Shown piece after piece: positions 11,689 to 14,086 of a stretch of 14,086 bases of DNA (positions are counted from its first letter, which is position 1; each line of letters begins with the position of its first letter). Origin of the DNA: Anaerolineales bacterium (GTDB taxonomy: Bacteria > Chloroflexota > Anaerolineae > 4572-78 > NAK82); NCBI GenBank assembly GCA_024643945.1, contig JAHELX010000088.1, positions 1 to 14,086 of the forward strand, in the 5' to 3' direction. The translations under genes were made by a program, and so were the position numbers. Under the pieces are notes generated by a model. That model had not been told where the DNA came from, ran no database searches, and was given only the letters and a program-made list of their open reading frames with translations.

Positions 11689-12150
11689 CTACTTCACAGG
11701 CAGCAGGGGGCATTCGAAGTAGGGCAGAGGCCCACCCTCAGGCGAACCTGGCGTGATGGTGAGGTGCCCCAGATTGTAATGGAGCATAATATCGGCGTAG
11801 GACTTCAGCACCGGCACAGTGCCGTGAGCATCGAAGCCAGCCTGCGTCCACGTCACGGTGTGGGTGAACCAGCGCCCACCATTGTAATTCGGGTTGCCAG
11901 GCGCCGCCTCGGCTACCGGGAGCTGCCCCTCGGGGTTGTTGCTGTTGGTGATGACGAAGAGCTTGTCGAAGGACTGGAGGTTGTGATCGTTGGGTGCCGG
12001 CAGGGTTGCCGCGCCCTTGGTCCCCCAAAGTTGACCATCGCCCCATATTTGTGGCGTAAAGTTCGGCTTGCCTGGATTGGCGGAAGCAGTGCCCACCACC
12101 GTCAGGCTGAGAGCCAATACCGACACGATCAATGTTATCTTGCGCAACAT
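11689..12150 (-). CDS. Small exported protein of unknown function
   Basis: 153 residues. A signal peptide (1-25) ends Ala-Ser-Ala before Asn-Pro-Gly. The mature part is a single compact domain with strands 'F-D-K-L-F-V-I-T-N' (about 61-69), 'Q-L-P-V-A-E-A-A-P-G' and 'Y-N-G-G-R-W-F-T-H-T-V-T-W' (about 89-101), and ends with 'Y-F-E-C-P-L-L-P'. It holds a single Cys after the signal. I do not recognise a characterised family; the pattern looks like a conserved extracytoplasmic beta domain. AAGGAGA lies 8 nt before the ATG. On the minus strand TATTAT (12180-12175) is a possible -10. A terminator follows the gene. Confidence 0.8.
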   Translation of the reverse strand: MLRKITLIVSVLALSLTVVGTASANPGKPNFTPQIWGDGQLWGTKGAATLPAPNDHNLQSFDKLFVITNSNNPEGQLPVAEAAPGNPNYNGGRWFTHTVTWTQAGFDAHGTVPVLKSYADIMLHYNLGHLTITPGSPEGGPLPYFECPLLPVK

Positions 12151-12209
12151 GTGTTTGTCTCCTTTCAGACTTTATAATAGGTAAGTTTTCCAGATCGGGG
12201 ATGCGGAGC

Positions 12210-12227
12210 TTCGTACCTTTCGTACCT
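12210..12227. repeat. Tandem 9-bp direct repeat
   Basis: TTCGTACCT occurs twice back to back. It lies about 60 bp upstream of the exported-protein gene on the minus strand and about 125 bp before the insertion sequence. It may be a regulatory site; nothing else supported is seen in 12151-12353. Confidence 0.35.
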
Positions 12228-12353
12228 GTCCTGGGACCACCTCCTTCCGGTTCTCTGGAGTTTGGCTCGCGGCGCCCGCAAACCACGATCCCAATTTACA
12301 TTCCGCAGGTTACGAAAGTCTTTCCAAAACATTACATGTTTATTAACAAAACA

Positions 12354-12409
12354 GGGACCGTTCATACGGTCAGGTAGTTTTAACATAAGAATAGCGAATT
12401 TAGTTGACA
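12354..12409 (+). repeat. Left terminal inverted repeat
   Basis: Pairs with 13977-14022. The outer 18 bases match at 15 positions and the inner block around GAATT-x-AGTTGACA also matches; about ten extra bases lie in the middle. It ends in a consensus -35 hexamer TTGACA pointing inward, which might help transcribe the transposase, but no good -10 follows at 16-18 bp. Confidence 0.7.
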
Positions 12410-12425
12410 GTGACTGAGAGAAATT

Positions 12426-12492
12426 GGTTTGAGTAGCCACATCGTGTAGGATAGAGGTTGTAGACCATATCCACAAGGAGGCTACTCAAACC
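12426..12492 (+). promoter_or_regulatory. Long-range hairpin over the transposase ribosome site
   Basis: GGTTTGAGTAGCC (12426-12438) is the exact reverse complement of GGCTACTCAAACC (12480-12492), which ends one base before the transposase ATG. The ribosome site AAGGAGG (12475-12481) runs into the right arm, so pairing in the mRNA would partly bury it and hold structure against the start codon. A ggata/tatcc pair in the 41-nt loop could add an inner stem. This would lower translation from transcripts entering from outside, as described for other insertion sequences. Confidence 0.55.
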
Positions 12493-12493
12493 C

Positions 12494-14014
12494 ATGGACA
12501 TCTTAGATGCCTTGCGGCTAGAAGGCAAGGACCCGACGGTGATTTCCCTGCGGGCGAAGGTCATCGCTGCGGCCAAGATGCTGTTGCACCTGCTGGATCC
12601 AGACTTTCAGCTGAATGTCAGCGAGTTGGCACGCCAACTTGGCGTTTCCCGGCAGGCCCTCTACACGTGGGGCCGGTTCGCCATCGCGGTGCTGGGGATG
12701 GCTTGTCTGCCGGCGGACCCCGGACCCAAGCCAGCCTCTCAGGAGGCGGCCGAGGTCACCCGGTTGAAAGGCAAGCTGATGCAATTGCAATGGGACACAG
12801 ACCGCTTGCGCTTTGCCAACCGCCAATTACAGGCAGAGGTAGCCGCCCTAAGGCTGGAGTTGCTGCGCCTGGTCGAGCGGGCGATCCTTGTCCTGCGCAT
12901 GTCGGGCAAGGTTTCTTATCGCGGTATCCAGGAATGCCTCCACTATCTGTTCGGGGTCCACGTGCCCTTAGCCGAGATTGAAACCCAGGTGCGACGGGCG
13001 GGACAGCAGGCTCAGACGCTGTTGGCTGACCTCTTGGCTCAGGTGCAGGTGACTTGGGCAACCATTGATGAAGTCTATCTCAAAGAAGCCGGCTGCCGGA
13101 TCTATGGCTTGCTGGTGGTCGATTTGGGCACCCGGCTGGCGCTCACCTTGCAGCGTGCTCCTGACCGCCAGGCCACAACCTGGCAAGAAGTGCTCAGGGC
13201 CCTACCCCAGTTGCGCCATAGCCTGCAGGGGCTAGTGGCTGACTTGGCCCGGCCCTATCCGGTCCTGGTCCGGGCTTTGGCCCGTCGCTGGCGTCGGCCC
13301 TTGGTCCTGCAAGATTGCACCGTCCACGCTATGCGTCATCTCTTCAAGCTGCGGGCCAAAGCCTTGGGTCCCTATCGTCGGGCCACACAGCGCTATCAAG
13401 CTGCCCGCCAGGCTTGGCTCGACCAGCCAGAAGATGATGCGGCTCAGTCCGAGTACCAGGCTGCCCAGCAAGTCTATCGCTTTCAACGCCGCATGTTGAA
13501 ATATGCCTTCATCCTGCTGCGGCAACTGATCCGTGCCTTACGCCAGTCTTCTCGCCCAGCCGCCGAAGCAGCCCTGGATCAGACCTTGGCTCACTTAGCC
13601 CAACTACCGACCGACTATCAGCCCTTCGTCCGCGCGGTGACCAAGTTTATCGCTCGCCACCGGCCCAGACTCCTGGCTCACTTTGACCATCCCGGCTTAG
13701 CCTGGACGAGCAACGCGGCCGAAAGCGCGTTCAGCCTTCTGCGGCGCTTCGTGACCGTCTTCAAAGCTTTCTCAACTCAAGAGGGAGTGCAAGCTTTCTT
13801 CGCTCTCTTCTTACTCTACTATAACTTGAAGCCGCAACGCTACCAGGATGGTCAAGTCTTGGCTCCGCTCGCCCGAGCTGGCCTCGAACTCAAGGGCAAC
13901 TACTTAAACTACCTTGGTTACCAGACGCCAACACAGATCATCTCTTACTCAACTCTCAAACGGCAGGTACTAAAAGTGTCAACTGAATTCTCTATCTTGG
14001 CTAAGGCCGCTTGA
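12494..14014 (+). CDS. Transposase, DDE (RNase H-like) type
   Basis: 506 residues. An N-terminal helix-turn-helix (about 41-60, 'V-S-E-L-A-R-Q-L-G-V-S-R-Q-A-L') is followed by a coiled-coil-like stretch (85-130). The catalytic domain shows strand-Asp192 ('T-W-A-T-I-D-E-V'), Asp250 ('L-V-A-D-L-A-R-P'), a long basic helical insertion (about 275-395) and Glu410 in 'S-N-A-A-E-S-A-F-S-L-L-R-R-F', consistent with a D-D-E triad; the Asp/Glu assignment is by pattern. Asp274-Cys275 before His278 may bear on family membership. I cannot name the IS family. The frame is intact. The stop codon (14012-14014) lies inside the right terminal repeat. AAGGAGG lies 12 nt before the ATG within a hairpin. Confidence 0.9.
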   Translation: MDILDALRLEGKDPTVISLRAKVIAAAKMLLHLLDPDFQLNVSELARQLGVSRQALYTWGRFAIAVLGMACLPADPGPKPASQEAAEVTRLKGKLMQLQWDTDRLRFANRQLQAEVAALRLELLRLVERAILVLRMSGKVSYRGIQECLHYLFGVHVPLAEIETQVRRAGQQAQTLLADLLAQVQVTWATIDEVYLKEAGCRIYGLLVVDLGTRLALTLQRAPDRQATTWQEVLRALPQLRHSLQGLVADLARPYPVLVRALARRWRRPLVLQDCTVHAMRHLFKLRAKALGPYRRATQRYQAARQAWLDQPEDDAAQSEYQAAQQVYRFQRRMLKYAFILLRQLIRALRQSSRPAAEAALDQTLAHLAQLPTDYQPFVRAVTKFIARHRPRLLAHFDHPGLAWTSNAAESAFSLLRRFVTVFKAFSTQEGVQAFFALFLLYYNLKPQRYQDGQVLAPLARAGLELKGNYLNYLGYQTPTQIISYSTLKRQVLKVSTEFSILAKAA

Positions 14015-14022
14015 ACGGTCCC
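13977..14022 (-). repeat. Right terminal inverted repeat
   Basis: Partner of 12354-12409 in inverted orientation; it contains the last 38 bases of the transposase gene, so the coding sequence and the end of the element share bases. Confidence 0.7.
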
Positions 14023-14047
14023 GTCGGGCGCAACCAAGACGGCCCAG

Positions 14048-14084
14048 GTTACCAAAAGAAGAATCTCGACCGCGAGATTGAAAC
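14048..14084. CRISPR. Possible single CRISPR repeat at the window edge
   Basis: A 37-nt stretch that begins GTTACC, contains a 7-bp hairpin (AATCTCG 14062-14068 with CGAGATT 14073-14079, loop ACCG), and ends ATTGAAAC (14077-14084), the commonest 3' end of type I and III CRISPR repeats and the source of the 8-nt crRNA tag. Length, palindrome position and ending all fit. Only one copy is visible because the window stops two bases later, so array status is unproven. Confidence 0.4.
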
Positions 14085-14086
14085 GT

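Larger units (their letters stand above)
12354..14022 (+). mobile_element. Complete insertion sequence with DDE transposase
   Basis: A 1669-bp unit bounded by imperfect terminal inverted repeats. Outer ends: GGGACCGTTCA at 12354-12364 and its exact complement at 14012-14022; further in, AGTTGACA (12402-12409) matches its complement at 13977-13984. One transposase gene fills it and ends inside the right repeat. I see no target-site duplication: the left flank is ACAAAACA and the right flank GTCGGGCG. The family is not certain. The gene and ends look intact, suggesting a recent or active element. Confidence 0.8.

Noticed and set aside
12404..12432. Promoter from the TTGACA at the inner edge of the left terminal repeat
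   Set aside because: No -10-like hexamer occurs 16-18 bp downstream. The same hexamer occurs symmetrically in the right terminal repeat, so it is more likely part of the transposase binding site.

Overview
The window looks like a chromosomal accessory segment of a Chloroflexota bacterium (Anaerolineae/Caldilineae-like). This is inferred from the mix of families (small NfeD protein, DUF2085 membrane protein, PCYCGC lipoprotein, DoxD-like protein, PepSY-like exported protein), the moderately GC-rich coding sequence with strong AGGAGG ribosome sites, and the many intergenic palindromes. No rRNA, tRNA or housekeeping gene is present to fix the taxonomy.

Layout. (1) 1-1256: an exported PepSY-like protein on the minus strand (208-1011), with tandem 11-bp operator-like repeats upstream. 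(2) 1257-2274: three small plus-strand genes, namely a Cys/His-motif cytosolic protein, an NfeD-like membrane protein and a YHS metal-binding protein with a His-rich tail; a hairpin follows. (3) 2513-6369: a tight five-gene electron-transfer/metal cluster made of a PCYCGC lipoprotein, a membrane-tethered CuA cupredoxin, a DUF1573 protein, a NosR/NapH-type polyferredoxin, and a CuA-cytochrome c fusion. (4) 6281-7099 (minus): a DUF2085 membrane protein whose 3' end overlaps the cytochrome gene antisense. (5) 7558-8778: an exported rhodanese lipoprotein and a DoxD-like membrane protein, the latter behind a striking array of 11-bp repeats. (6) 8878-9114: three consecutive perfect palindromes. (7) 9159-10978: an OmpR-type response regulator and its histidine kinase. 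(8) 10986-12150 (minus): a probably 5'-truncated gene and a small exported protein. (9) 12354-14022: a complete insertion sequence. (10) 14048-14084: a possible single CRISPR repeat at the window edge.

Main discovery candidate. The DUF1573 gene appears to stop at a TGA (3758-3760), but its frame stays open for 59 more codons that continue the same domain, to a TAA just before the next gene. The TGA replaces the second Cys of a Gly-Cys-Cys-Pro-Pro motif. It is followed at the right distance by a stem-loop with the features of a bacterial SECIS element. I therefore annotate it as a candidate selenoprotein with a Cys-Sec pair, inside a CuA/polyferredoxin operon.

How it may fit together (inference). 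The polyferredoxin could pass electrons across or along the membrane to the two CuA domains and the cytochrome c. The PCYCGC, DUF1573, YHS and PepSY-like proteins could handle metal or thiol redox around them. The rhodanese and DoxD-like proteins point to reduced sulfur. No catalytic subunit (no NosZ, no heme-copper oxidase subunit I) is present. Tandem 11-bp repeats of related sequence occur upstream of both the PepSY-like and DoxD-like genes with the same spacing to a -10-like hexamer. This suggests shared control by an OmpR-family regulator, possibly the one encoded here.
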